Assembly: GCA_019058365.1 (NCBI GenBank)
Contig: JAHPZE010000020.1
Span: 1-64,000, forward strand
DNA from: Promethearchaeota archaeon
GTDB lineage: Archaea > Asgardarchaeota > Lokiarchaeia > Sigyniarchaeales > SOKP01
Reading direction: 5' to 3'
DNA: 64,000 bases
Part shown: in pieces, positions 19,170 through 27,457 of the stretch
Layout of the letters: each line of letters opens with the position of its first letter
Position numbering within the stretch: position 1 is the first letter of the stretch
Made by a program: the position numbers and the translations under genes
Notes under the pieces: model-generated
Database searches by the model: none
The model's input: the letters and a program-made list of their open reading frames with translations, nothing else
Told to the model about the DNA's origin: nothing

Positions 19170-19316
19170 ATTTTTACTTTCTACAATATTATTATTATAA
19201 TTAAAAAGATAATTTAAATCAATTTAAATAATTTAGAAAAAATTAAACTCATTTTAAAAAGGTTTAAAATAGTTATAGGGTTAATTTTTTAACGAATTTA
19301 TGATCAATGTATCAAA

Positions 19317-19331
19317 GAATTTATATATAAT
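19317..19331 (+). promoter_or_regulatory. TATA-like element for acyl-CoA cluster
   Basis: An AATTTATATATAATT element lies about 85-95 bases before the TTG start of the first gene in the cluster. Archaeal TATA boxes sit about 27 bases before transcription start, which would give a leader of roughly 60 bases. In sequence this AT-rich the match could arise by chance. Confidence 0.35.
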
Positions 19332-19412
19332 TTCAATAAAAAAATATATTGTCTTAAATCTAAATTTATTAAAAATTTATGGTCAAAAATAAAAAAAAGT
19401 AGGTGTTATGAT

Positions 19413-19712
19413 TTGTATGAAGAATTAGAATTACGAGCATTAAAATTATTAGCGAAAAGTTTCGAATATAATCAAGCTCTACATATGGAAGCCCCTCAAA
19501 TGGCTAAATTACTTGGAGTGAAAAATAAAGACATACAACCAGTATTAAGGGCTTTAGGAGATGCGAACCTCGCAAATCTCTATGAAGAGGGTGATAATAT
19601 CAAGCTAGCAAAAATTTCATGGCAAGGATTAAATGAAATCGGTGATGTAAACCTAAAATATGGAATGGGTAAAGATGCATATAAAAATTACAATGCGGAG
19701 GGATATCGATAA
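19413..19712 (+). CDS. Small winged-helix-like protein heading acyl-CoA cluster
   Basis: 99 residues. Helices around ELRALKLLAKSF and MAKLLGVKNKDIQPVLRALGDANL followed by a short hairpin resemble a winged-helix domain. The start is TTG at 19413, seven bases after an AGGTG; the nearby ATG at 19408 is in another frame and stops at once. Its TAA is directly followed by the ATG of the acyl-CoA dehydrogenase, so the two are co-translated. It may be a local regulator or an accessory subunit; no family recognised. Confidence 0.65.
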   Translation: MYEELELRALKLLAKSFEYNQALHMEAPQMAKLLGVKNKDIQPVLRALGDANLANLYEEGDNIKLAKISWQGLNEIGDVNLKYGMGKDAYKNYNAEGYR

Positions 19713-20960
19713 ATGCCTTTTGACTACATGCCTTGGTGGGATAAAGAAACTAAAGAATTTGCTGATGAGGTTGAAAATTTTTGTGATACTGAACTGGTTC
19801 CTCGAACAACAAAGCTGTTAGAACAAAATAAAGATCCAATGGAAATCCAATGGAGTGCTTCAAAACTGTGTGTAGAAAAGGGGTTCCATCCTTTAATGGT
19901 TTTAGCGGAGAAAGAATATGGTGGGCGCGACAAAGGTTATGCTGGATATACCATTCTCAATGAAGAAATTGGCCGATCAAACTTAAATGTCAATCCATTA
20001 CTAACGAGTGTTTTTGGTGCTGGTCCAGTACATTTATTTGGGACAAACGTTCAGAAGAAGAAATTTTTAGAACCAATTGTTAAGGGGGAGAAATGGGCTT
20101 CGATTACAGTAACTGAACCTGATGTTGGCAATGACGCTGCTGGGATTCAACTCCACGCTGAGGAAGATGGTGATGAATGGGTTTTAAATGGCTGGAAGCG
20201 TTACATTACTCTCGGTGCGATTTCTGATTATCATATGCTTTATGCTAATAGTGATCCCGAAATGAAGAGAATACACAGGCATCTCACAGCATTTCTAGTA
20301 CCAACAGATACTCCGGGTATTTCTGTAGAAAAAATTAATGATTTAATTGGAGATGTCGAAATGGCAAACTCTGTAATAAGATACCATAACGTGCGAGTAC
20401 CAAAAGAAAATATGATATTAGATCCCGGCGATGGATGGACAGTCATGACAAGTGCACTAAATATTGAAAGATTAGGAATTGCTGCTGTAGTGGGTTCATC
20501 TAAAAATTTATTAGAAACTGCTCGGGCTTATGGTCGTAGAAGAGTTCAGTTTGGGTCCCCTATTTCTCGCTATAATGGAGTTCAATTAAGAATGGCCAAT
20601 ATTAGTATGAAAATGCATCTTATTAGAGTGTATATATATTATTTAGCACATTTATTAGATACTGGCGAAGCTGATATGTTCTCTTTTGCTCTGAAATCTT
20701 CAACTGCAAAAATTTTTGGAACTCAATCATTAACAGAAATGGCTTTAGATGCTCTTTTTATTGTTGGTGGTGATGGATACCTTCAAGAAACGGGGATTGG
20801 TGGCATATTAAAAAATGGAGCATTAATGCAAATAGCAGGTGGGTCAAATGACATATTGAAATTATTTATTGGTAGACAAGAATTCAAACAAGATGTTGAT
20901 GAACGTATGCTAACTCCATCCGTTAGGGGTCCAACAAAAGAAGAAGCTGATAAATTATAA
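19713..20960 (+). CDS. Acyl-CoA dehydrogenase
   Basis: 415 residues, full length for the family. N-terminal helical domain, a beta domain with the FAD/substrate motif ASITVTEPDVGND, and a C-terminal helical bundle with RRVQFGSPI and GGDGYLQETG. It would oxidise an acyl-CoA to the 2,3-enoyl-CoA, passing electrons to an ETF-like carrier (none is in this window). The usual C-terminal catalytic Glu (YEG-T/S) is replaced: the segment reads QIAGGSNDI. E252 in NIERLG sits where isovaleryl-CoA and long-chain acyl-CoA dehydrogenases place theirs (helix G), so it may be the base. It starts immediately after the preceding stop codon. Confidence 0.92.
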   Translation: MPFDYMPWWDKETKEFADEVENFCDTELVPRTTKLLEQNKDPMEIQWSASKLCVEKGFHPLMVLAEKEYGGRDKGYAGYTILNEEIGRSNLNVNPLLTSVFGAGPVHLFGTNVQKKKFLEPIVKGEKWASITVTEPDVGNDAAGIQLHAEEDGDEWVLNGWKRYITLGAISDYHMLYANSDPEMKRIHRHLTAFLVPTDTPGISVEKINDLIGDVEMANSVIRYHNVRVPKENMILDPGDGWTVMTSALNIERLGIAAVVGSSKNLLETARAYGRRRVQFGSPISRYNGVQLRMANISMKMHLIRVYIYYLAHLLDTGEADMFSFALKSSTAKIFGTQSLTEMALDALFIVGGDGYLQETGIGGILKNGALMQIAGGSNDILKLFIGRQEFKQDVDERMLTPSVRGPTKEEADKL

Positions 20961-20983
20961 ATAAATTATAGAGGTAAATTTGA

Positions 20984-21784
20984 ATGGCAAAATATAAAGA
21001 AATTAAGTATGAAGTGAAAGATGAGGTTGGAATAATAACTATAGATCGACCAGAAAGAAGAAATGCTTTATGTAGAGATGTTTGGGCAAGTATTGGGCAA
21101 GTATTATCAGATACTTGGGATGACATAAACGTAAGAGTTATTATATTGACAGGAAATGACGATGAATATAAGGGAGGTCGTGCTTTTTCAGCTGGCTTAG
21201 ATATAAAAGAGATGTCTTCTACAGGTTTTACGAATCTAGGAGATTTTCTTGGTATTTTACTCGATCCTTGTGAGTTAATGGCACGTTATCCAAAACCTAT
21301 AATAGCTGCTATAAATGGTTATGCATATGCTGGAGGGCTTGAACTTACATTATGGTGTGATTGTGCCATTGCTGCTGATGACGCAGTAATGGGTTTTTGG
21401 GAAAATCGAAGAGGTTTAGCGAGTGGTGTTGCATTCCTATTACTTCCCGAATTGATTGGAATGCGTTATACTAAGGAACTACTATTAACTGGTAAAATTA
21501 TTTCCTCAGATGAAGCCCATAGGATGGGTTTAGTTAATCAAGTAGTTCCCCATAATGAATTAATGAATACTGCGATGGAGATGGCAGAAGGAATGAAAAA
21601 AGTTGCCCCATTAAGCCACAAATGGACTAAAAAATGGTTTCAACAAGGATACCATTATACGAGAACTAGAGCGATTGGCAGTTTATGGGAACCATTCCAA
21701 GAATTATTCCATAGTGAAGATGTTATTGAAGGTTTTACGTCTTTCATGGAGGGGAATAGAGAACCAAAATGGAAGGGAAAATAA
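20984..21784 (+). CDS. Enoyl-CoA hydratase/isomerase family protein
   Basis: 266 residues of crotonase fold. CoA-binding and oxyanion regions are present: RPERRNAL, FSAGLDIKEM, then PIIAAINGYAYAGGLEL. The first catalytic Glu is in GGLEL; an acidic residue in the second position is likely the Glu of GFWENRRGL. It would hydrate the enoyl-CoA made by the acyl-CoA dehydrogenase 23 bases upstream. The C-terminal helices are complete. Confidence 0.92.
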   Translation: MAKYKEIKYEVKDEVGIITIDRPERRNALCRDVWASIGQVLSDTWDDINVRVIILTGNDDEYKGGRAFSAGLDIKEMSSTGFTNLGDFLGILLDPCELMARYPKPIIAAINGYAYAGGLELTLWCDCAIAADDAVMGFWENRRGLASGVAFLLLPELIGMRYTKELLLTGKIISSDEAHRMGLVNQVVPHNELMNTAMEMAEGMKKVAPLSHKWTKKWFQQGYHYTRTRAIGSLWEPFQELFHSEDVIEGFTSFMEGNREPKWKGK

Positions 21785-21829
21785 TTAGATTTTTTTTTAA
21801 TAAAAGTAAAAAAGTAGGAGGTAAGAATA

Positions 21830-22159
21830 ATGGTAGATGAAGAATTAGTTGAAGGTATTAAAAAGATGGTTAGTAAGTTGGATGATCCTGCATATCAAGA
21901 AAGATTCGCAGATTTTAATAAAACTTTACAATTCAATTTTACTGATACAAACAATTACTATCTTGTTTTTAAGGATGCTAAATGTGAAATTAAAGAGGGT
22001 GAAATTGAAGAACCTGACATAACTATAACAACCCAAAGTGAAGTTATTATTGATATCATGGATGGCGAATTAAGTCCAACAAAAGCGTTTATGGGTGGTA
22101 AACTAAAGGCCAAGGGTCCTATGTCAGACATGCTTAAAATGCAAATGTTAATGAAATAG
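21830..22159 (+). CDS. SCP2 sterol-carrier-like protein
   Basis: 109 residues, a single SCP2-type lipid-binding domain: strands around LQFNFTDTN and YYLVFKDAKCEI, then DITITTQSEVIIDIMDGEL and the family's final FMGGKLKAKGPMSDML segment. It probably carries acyl chains or acyl-CoA for the enzymes around it. A good AGGAGG precedes the ATG. A run of nine T follows the stop. Confidence 0.9.
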   Translation: MVDEELVEGIKKMVSKLDDPAYQERFADFNKTLQFNFTDTNNYYLVFKDAKCEIKEGEIEEPDITITTQSEVIIDIMDGELSPTKAFMGGKLKAKGPMSDMLKMQMLMK

Positions 22160-22180
22160 AATCTTAAATATATTAAAATA

Positions 22181-22189
22181 TTTTTTTTT
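22181..22189 (+). terminator. Oligo-T terminator after SCP2 gene
   Basis: Nine consecutive T, 22 bases after the SCP2 stop codon, in the position of an archaeal intrinsic terminator. It may split the cluster into two transcripts, or be leaky. Confidence 0.4.
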
Positions 22190-22227
22190 CATTTTATATT
22201 AAAATAAAACTAAATAAGGTTTAAGAA

Positions 22228-23046
22228 ATGGAATTCAAATATATTTTATTTGAACTTAAAAATAATGTAAGTATTATCACTTTCAATAGAGAATATAAAT
22301 TAAATGCCATAAATGGCAAAATGTTTGATGAAATATATGATGCTTTAGACGAAATCACTAATAATAGAGAAATTCGAGCAGCAATTATTACTGGAAAAGG
22401 TCGTGCTTTTTCAACGGGAGGAGATTTTAATCAAGCAAGCCAAGGGATGGCAGGAGATGTAGATACTGTTGAAGATGGAGGAAAGATGCAATCAGGAGAA
22501 CTAGAAATTGATGTTTCTCAAAAAAGAACAGTGTTAAAGTTACAAAGAACACCTAAACCCATAATAGCTGCTATAAATGGATTAGCTTTAGGAGGCGGGT
22601 TAAATATTGCGCTAAATTGTGATTTAATATATGCTGCAGATAATGCTGAACTTGGCACTTTTTTTATGAAGAGAGCGATCATTCCTGAGATGTCTTCCAC
22701 CTACATTCTCCCCAGAATAGTAGGAATACATAAAGCGAAAGAATTGATCTTTTTCGGTGATAGATTTAGTGCTCAGGAAGCTTTAAACATAGGATTAATC
22801 AATGGAGTTTTTCCCGCTCAGGAATTTATGGATAGAGTAATAGAAGTTGCTGAAAGGTTAGCAAAGGGCCCTACTTATTCGATCGGATTAGCAAAGTTAA
22901 CTGTTAATAAACTCCTTGAAGATAAAACAATACAAGCACTTGATAATGAAGCTGATGCCTTGTTTAAAGCATTTGATTCAGAAGATTTTACTGAAGGATT
23001 ATTAGCATTTTTTGAAAAAAGAGATCCTAACTTTTTAGGTCGTTAA
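22228..23046 (+). CDS. Enoyl-CoA hydratase/isomerase family protein
   Basis: 272 residues of crotonase fold, a second paralogue in the cluster. Motifs: FNREYKLNAI, FSTGGDFNQAS, PIIAAINGLALGGGLNIAL, and LGTFFMKRAIIPEMSSTYILPRIVG. The first catalytic position of typical hydratases (GGGxE) is Asn here (GGGLN), and the second lies in RAIIPE, which points to isomerase, dehydration or another crotonase reaction rather than simple hydration. A longer loop (about 72-95, MAGDVDTVEDGG) is inserted after the oxyanion strand. Specificity is uncertain. Confidence 0.88.
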   Translation: MEFKYILFELKNNVSIITFNREYKLNAINGKMFDEIYDALDEITNNREIRAAIITGKGRAFSTGGDFNQASQGMAGDVDTVEDGGKMQSGELEIDVSQKRTVLKLQRTPKPIIAAINGLALGGGLNIALNCDLIYAADNAELGTFFMKRAIIPEMSSTYILPRIVGIHKAKELIFFGDRFSAQEALNIGLINGVFPAQEFMDRVIEVAERLAKGPTYSIGLAKLTVNKLLEDKTIQALDNEADALFKAFDSEDFTEGLLAFFEKRDPNFLGR

Positions 23047-23068
23047 TTAAATATCTTGTGATTTAAAA

Positions 23069-23491
23069 ATGGAAAAGGGAAAAGCAAAAAGATTATTGAA
23101 GATTTTCAGCTTGATTGGAGGGATCTATGAGGTTTTATTTGGAATATTAATGATATTTTTTATCATACCTTTATTAAATTTATTAGGATCAAATATTCTT
23201 CAATTAGAATATCCAATTTTTTCTCAAACTGGAGGGTTATTAGCAATAATTGTGGGTTTAATCTTGATTTTCTCATCTCTAAATATTGAAAAATATTTGT
23301 TAAATATCATTTTAATAACATTCTTACGTTTTGCAATTCAGGTTATAATTATACCTAATATGATATTGAATCCTGAGATTGCAATCGGTTTATTATTATT
23401 TGGATTAATGGATATTATATTTGCCCTAATTACTATTTATTTAATGAGAATAGCAAATTTATCATTTAATATCTTTAAAGTTGTACAATAA
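23069..23491 (+). CDS. Four-helix membrane protein, unknown
   Basis: 140 residues, with about four membrane helices and a short basic N-terminus (EKGKAKRLLK). It sits 22 bases after the second enoyl-CoA hydratase and directly before the acyl-CoA synthetase beta gene, whose Shine-Dalgarno overlaps this gene's stop codon, so it belongs to the same transcript. No motif suggests a function; a role in uptake or membrane anchoring of the pathway is only a guess. Confidence 0.65.
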   Translation: MEKGKAKRLLKIFSLIGGIYEVLFGILMIFFIIPLLNLLGSNILQLEYPIFSQTGGLLAIIVGLILIFSSLNIEKYLLNIILITFLRFAIQVIIIPNMILNPEIAIGLLLFGLMDIIFALITIYLMRIANLSFNIFKVVQ

Positions 23492-23504
23492 GGAGGGCAT
23501 TAAA

Positions 23505-24218
23505 ATTACACAATCAAATAAAATTTTAAACGATATTTTGGCAGAGAATAGACATTTTTTAATGGAACATGAAAGTAAGAATCTTCTTTCTGTATACGGT
23601 ATTCCGGTTGGAAAATATAAGAATACAAAAACATTAAGTGAAGCTATAGAATTTGCAAACGAAATTGGATATCCGGTTGTTGCTAAATTAATGAGTCCAG
23701 ATATAGTACACAAAACAGATGCTAAAGTTATTAGATTAAATATTAAATCTGAAGATGAGTTAATTCAAGCGTATGAGGAAGTAATTGCAAATGGAAAAGA
23801 TTACAAATCAGATGCTGAAGTTATTGGAGTAAATATCCAAAAAATGGCTAAAAAAGGTATTGCTGAGATTATTATAGGGGGTATACGAGATAAAAATTTC
23901 GGACCAGTTCTTATGTTCGGATTTGGAGGAATTTTTGTTGAGATTTTTAAAGATGTGTCATACAGAGTTTGTCCTATTACAAAGGAAGAAATAAATAGGA
24001 TGATTCGAAGTATTAAAGCTTTTCCCTTATTGAATGGATATCGTGGACAACCTAAGGGGGATATTAATGAACTTATTGATATTATGCTAAAATGCTGCGA
24101 TCTTTTAATGAAAAATCCTGAAATAATTGAACTTGATTTAAATCCTGTAATTGTATTTGAAGTTGGTAAAGGAATAATGGTTGTAGATGCTAGAATTATT
24201 CTAAAGGAGGTCAATTAG
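23505..24218 (+). CDS. ADP-forming acyl-CoA synthetase, beta (ATP-grasp) subunit
   Basis: 237 residues. ATP-grasp domain of ADP-forming acetyl/acyl-CoA synthetases: SVYGIPVGKYKN, GYPVVAKLMSPDIVHKTDA, FGPVLMFGFGGIFVE and the C-terminal IIELDLNPVIV with metal-binding acidic residues. With the alpha subunit that follows one base later it converts acyl-CoA + ADP + Pi to acid + ATP + CoA. The frame could begin at TTG 23481, but an AAGGAGGG (to 23497) lies after that codon; seven bases further is ATT (23505-23507), which I take as the start. This gives the family's usual N-terminus. Confidence 0.88.
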   Translation: MTQSNKILNDILAENRHFLMEHESKNLLSVYGIPVGKYKNTKTLSEAIEFANEIGYPVVAKLMSPDIVHKTDAKVIRLNIKSEDELIQAYEEVIANGKDYKSDAEVIGVNIQKMAKKGIAEIIIGGIRDKNFGPVLMFGFGGIFVEIFKDVSYRVCPITKEEINRMIRSIKAFPLLNGYRGQPKGDINELIDIMLKCCDLLMKNPEIIELDLNPVIVFEVGKGIMVVDARIILKEVN

Positions 24219-24219
24219 A

Positions 24220-25680
24220 ATGTCTAAACTAGCAGAATTTGAAGGATTTTTTAATCCGAAATCAGTCGCATTCTACGGTGCTTCTAATATAATGCAAAAA
24301 TTTGGAAGTATTCATCTTACGAATTTATTATCTGCGGGATTTCAAGGTAAGGTGATTCCTATTCATCCAAAAGAGGAAGAAATTTTGGGCTTTAAAGCAT
24401 ATAAAAATATAAAAGACATTCCCGAGCAAGTAGATTTAGCAGTATTGGCAATTAATCCACAATTAATTAATATTATTCTTGAGGATTGTGGTCAAAAAGG
24501 AGTGAAGCACGTTATTATCTTATCTGGAGGGTTTCTCGAAGTAGGAAATAAAGAGGCTCAAGATAAAATGAAAAAGATTGCTGAAAAATATGATATTAAA
24601 ATCATGGGACCTAATTGTTCCGGTGAAGTAGTTACCCCTAATGTTAATATAACTCATGTACCATGGCCTCCAAGAAAAGGAGGTGTATCGATTGTCTCAC
24701 AATCGGGAACGTATGCTGTTCAACCATTAATCGCTATCAATTCAAAAATAGGATTAGGGATTTCAAAAATAATTTCTGTCGGTAATGAAGTTAATACCGA
24801 TCTAGTCGATTATTTAGAAGTTTTTGAAGAAGATGACGAAACTACAAGTATAGGAATTTACTTTGAGGCAGTTAGAAGAGGAAAAGAATTTATCGAATTA
24901 TTAGATAGGATTAACCAGAAAAAACCTATAGTAATAATACCAATTGGACAAACAGAAGCAGGAACACGATCAGCAAAATCTCATACAGCAGCAATTACAT
25001 CTCCTGGTTATGTTATAGATTCTGTATGTGAACAGACAGGAGTAATAAAAGTTAAAAATAGCATAGATATGTTAAATTTACTTAATGCATTCGATTCACT
25101 CCCTCTTCCTAAAGGAAATCGGGTGGCGATTCTTACAATGGGAGGAGGTCCAGGTACTTTAATGTCAGACCTATTTGAAAATAATGGAATGCAAGTTCCA
25201 ATGCTAAGTAAAGAATTACAAATGAAACTGAAACCATGGATGCCGGAAACCGCTTCAACAATAAACCCAATTGATCTAACATATTCAGATGATATGCAAA
25301 ATTTCTTAAATGTATTACCCGAAATTCTATTAAAAAGTGATGAAATTGATTCCCTTATTTTTTATGGCCTTATGGGAACAGAATATTTTAAGCGCTTAGT
25401 AAATGTACCAGATTTTATGAGAGAACATGAGAGTGTTGTTACCATGAAAAATTTTGGAGATATGATGGAAGATTTTTTTGTAGCTCTTTTTGATGAGATA
25501 ATTGAATATAAAGAAAAATATCAAAAACCTATTATATTAACTTGCTATAATACCAGAGAAGAAAAATTTGTAGCCTACTTACAAGATCATGGAATTCCTG
25601 TTTATTATCCTGAAGAAGGAGTATGGACTTTAATAAGAATGTGGCAATATGCTAAATTTTTAAAAACAAAAAATAAATAA
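24220..25680 (+). CDS. ADP-forming acyl-CoA synthetase, alpha subunit
   Basis: 486 residues: CoA-binding Rossmann domain (PKSVAFYGASN), ligase-CoA domain (IMGPNCSGEV, SQSGTYAV) and the phosphohistidine segment SAKSHTAAI with H255, which shuttles phosphate to ADP on the beta subunit. The last part (from about 300) carries the second CoA-ligase domain (AILTMGGGPGTLMSDLFE). Alpha and beta are separate chains here, as in Pyrococcus acetyl-CoA synthetase. In this operon it would close a beta-oxidation-like route by substrate-level phosphorylation, or run in reverse to activate acids. Confidence 0.93.
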   Translation: MSKLAEFEGFFNPKSVAFYGASNIMQKFGSIHLTNLLSAGFQGKVIPIHPKEEEILGFKAYKNIKDIPEQVDLAVLAINPQLINIILEDCGQKGVKHVIILSGGFLEVGNKEAQDKMKKIAEKYDIKIMGPNCSGEVVTPNVNITHVPWPPRKGGVSIVSQSGTYAVQPLIAINSKIGLGISKIISVGNEVNTDLVDYLEVFEEDDETTSIGIYFEAVRRGKEFIELLDRINQKKPIVIIPIGQTEAGTRSAKSHTAAITSPGYVIDSVCEQTGVIKVKNSIDMLNLLNAFDSLPLPKGNRVAILTMGGGPGTLMSDLFENNGMQVPMLSKELQMKLKPWMPETASTINPIDLTYSDDMQNFLNVLPEILLKSDEIDSLIFYGLMGTEYFKRLVNVPDFMREHESVVTMKNFGDMMEDFFVALFDEIIEYKEKYQKPIILTCYNTREEKFVAYLQDHGIPVYYPEEGVWTLIRMWQYAKFLKTKNK

Positions 25681-25699
25681 TTTTTTTTTATGCTTTTTT
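25681..25699 (+). terminator. T-rich terminator between convergent genes
   Basis: Two T-runs separated by ATGC directly after the stop of the synthetase alpha gene, in the 29-base gap to the convergent nitroreductase gene. Confidence 0.45.
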
Positions 25700-25709
25700 C
25701 TGTATTGTA

Positions 25710-26516
25710 TCAGTTTAAACCTTTAACTTTCCTAAGCTTACGTGGAGCAGTACGATAAAACTTTACATCAGGATACCCGAGTGTAATTACACCAACTTTT
25801 TTACCACGTATCTTTGCTATTTTCATTATTTTTGGATTGAGTTCCATTGCAATCTGGGTCCAACCATTCCAACATGTTCCTAATCCAAGAGTTTGTGCCG
25901 CTAATCTTCCATATGTAATAAGATTTGCTATGTTATTAGACTCAAATTCTAAATCCAACGAAGAGTACACTAAAATAACATGAGGTGCATCATAAAAGAT
26001 TGGCGCATCAAACTCCTTTGCGAGATCTGAAAACCTTTGTCCATATGTTTCTTTTAATGAAGAATTTTTAAAAAATTCTTCTTGGACTGCATCAGAAAGC
26101 ATCTTGATTTCTTCTGGATTAGAGATAATTCTTATAGATTGGGTCTTCATATTACTAGCAGTAGGGGCATATGACATTGTTGCGACAACTTTTTCTAATA
26201 AATCTGTGGGAACTTTATCTTTTTTATAATGGCGAATGGATCGATGAGCTTGGACAAACTTTAAAAGATTTTGATAACTTAAAATATTTTCAGGATTATT
26301 CACATCTTCAAAAGTATAGGATTCTCCAATATCTTCATATAAAATAGCATCTTCAGGACATCTAGCAATGCAATGACCGCATAATATACATTGATTCTTA
26401 GGATCCTGAAATTCAATTTTCTCTTTCTCAAATTCCAGAAATAAAGCTCCTCCGCATGCTTTTATACAATTGTGACAAATTATACATGTTTCATAATCAA
26501 TTCCTAAAATAGGCAT
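25710..26516 (-). CDS. Ferredoxin-nitroreductase fusion protein
   Basis: 268 residues. Residues 1-65 form a 2x[4Fe-4S] ferredoxin (CIICHNCIKAC and CILCGHCIARCP). From about 85 follows an FMN-dependent nitroreductase domain (HRSIRHYKKDKVP, SYAPTASNMKTQ, GTCWNGW, GVITLGYP). The fusion would let ferredoxin electrons reach the flavin directly; such proteins occur in many anaerobes but the natural acceptor is usually unknown. Monocistronic, convergent with the acyl-CoA cluster. Confidence 0.92.
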   Translation of the reverse strand: MPILGIDYETCIICHNCIKACGGALFLEFEKEKIEFQDPKNQCILCGHCIARCPEDAILYEDIGESYTFEDVNNPENILSYQNLLKFVQAHRSIRHYKKDKVPTDLLEKVVATMSYAPTASNMKTQSIRIISNPEEIKMLSDAVQEEFFKNSSLKETYGQRFSDLAKEFDAPIFYDAPHVILVYSSLDLEFESNNIANLITYGRLAAQTLGLGTCWNGWTQIAMELNPKIMKIAKIRGKKVGVITLGYPDVKFYRTAPRKLRKVKGLN

Positions 26517-26687
26517 TATTTTTCCTCATTTTAGCATTTTATATTATAATATATCAAAAATGCATTTTTTATCAAATTATTTGTTTTCATCACAAACTTT
26601 CTGTTTTTAAATCCTAATAATAAATTCTGTAAATAGAACAACTCTATTTTGATATTATATTAAAGAAAGTGAGAATTATAATCAATT

Positions 26688-26825
26688 ATGCTGAAAAAGT
26701 GTTCTAATTGTGGTATGATTCGATCAACAAAAGACTTAGTACTAATGGAAGATGGATTTTACATTTGTTTCTCTTGTTGGAATAATTATAGCCGAGAAAA
26801 AAGCAAAGATATCAAGGAGGAGTGA
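26688..26825 (+). CDS. 45-residue zinc-ribbon microprotein
   Basis: ATG to TGA. It has two Cys pairs, CSNC (5-8) and CFSC (28-31), about 20 residues apart, the spacing of a small treble-clef or zinc ribbon, with a charged C-terminal tail (SREKSKDIKEE). Residue composition and codon use look like a real protein. It may bind nucleic acid or another protein. No neighbouring gene on this strand within 600 bases. Confidence 0.6.
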   Translation: MLKKCSNCGMIRSTKDLVLMEDGFYICFSCWNNYSREKSKDIKEE

Positions 26826-26850
26826 ACAATCTAAAATTCTTAATTATTTC

Positions 26851-27072
26851 CTAATCATAGGAAATAAGAAATGTGTATTTTTCAAGATTAAATTTTTTTA
26901 TTTTAATTTCATCTTTTAGTTCTTCTTTTGGAAGAAGAGGTATCTTGATTACTATTTTATAATTATCTAAGTAAAAATTATTATAAAAAACATTCTCAAA
27001 TTTATCCCAATCAATGAATTTTTGTAATGAAATCTGATTGTTTTTTATTGTTGGGAGTAAAGACATAGCCAT
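26851..27072 (-). CDS. Possible small protein, unknown
   Basis: 73 residues in an otherwise empty region. It has alternating hydrophobic/charged strands (YKIVIKIPLLP, EIKIKKFNLEKYTFLI). There is no Shine-Dalgarno and no recognised family. It may be a chance frame. The stretch 27073-27457 to its right shows nothing but AT-rich spacer with the promoter of the next gene. Confidence 0.3.
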   Translation of the reverse strand: MAMSLLPTIKNNQISLQKFIDWDKFENVFYNNFYLDNYKIVIKIPLLPKEELKDEIKIKKFNLEKYTFLISYD

Positions 27073-27457
27073 TTTTCTAATTTTTACAGATTTTTATTCA
27101 ATTTTAATTTAATTACATAGATTTTATGTGGTTCCTTTTAGAATGCTGAAAATATTCTGAAATAACAAATGGAGGGTTATTTCTGAATGATCGCGTAAAT
27201 TGGCACCATTTATTATATAATAAATTGTATATTTAAATGTTTCTTTAATACTAATTAAAATATAATTTATCCCTTAACACTATCTATGAACTTATTATTA
27301 ATGAGACTTATATCTCTATGTGTTCTTTTTAATAAAAATAACTTTTAAACTGCATTTTATAATATGAATGACAAAATAGTATAAATTTAAAAGCATTATC
27401 AGATAAGTTTTTTAAATCTGATTTTATTAAAATTTAAAAGATATCTGAAAGTTGAAT

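Noticed and set aside
19280..19293. Inverted repeat GTTAA-TTTT-TTAAC upstream of the acyl-CoA cluster
   Set aside because: Short A/T-dominated repeat that is expected by chance in such AT-rich DNA.
27452..27457. TTG as start of the aldehyde:ferredoxin oxidoreductase
   Set aside because: ATG two codons later fits the family N-terminus and the promoter spacing.
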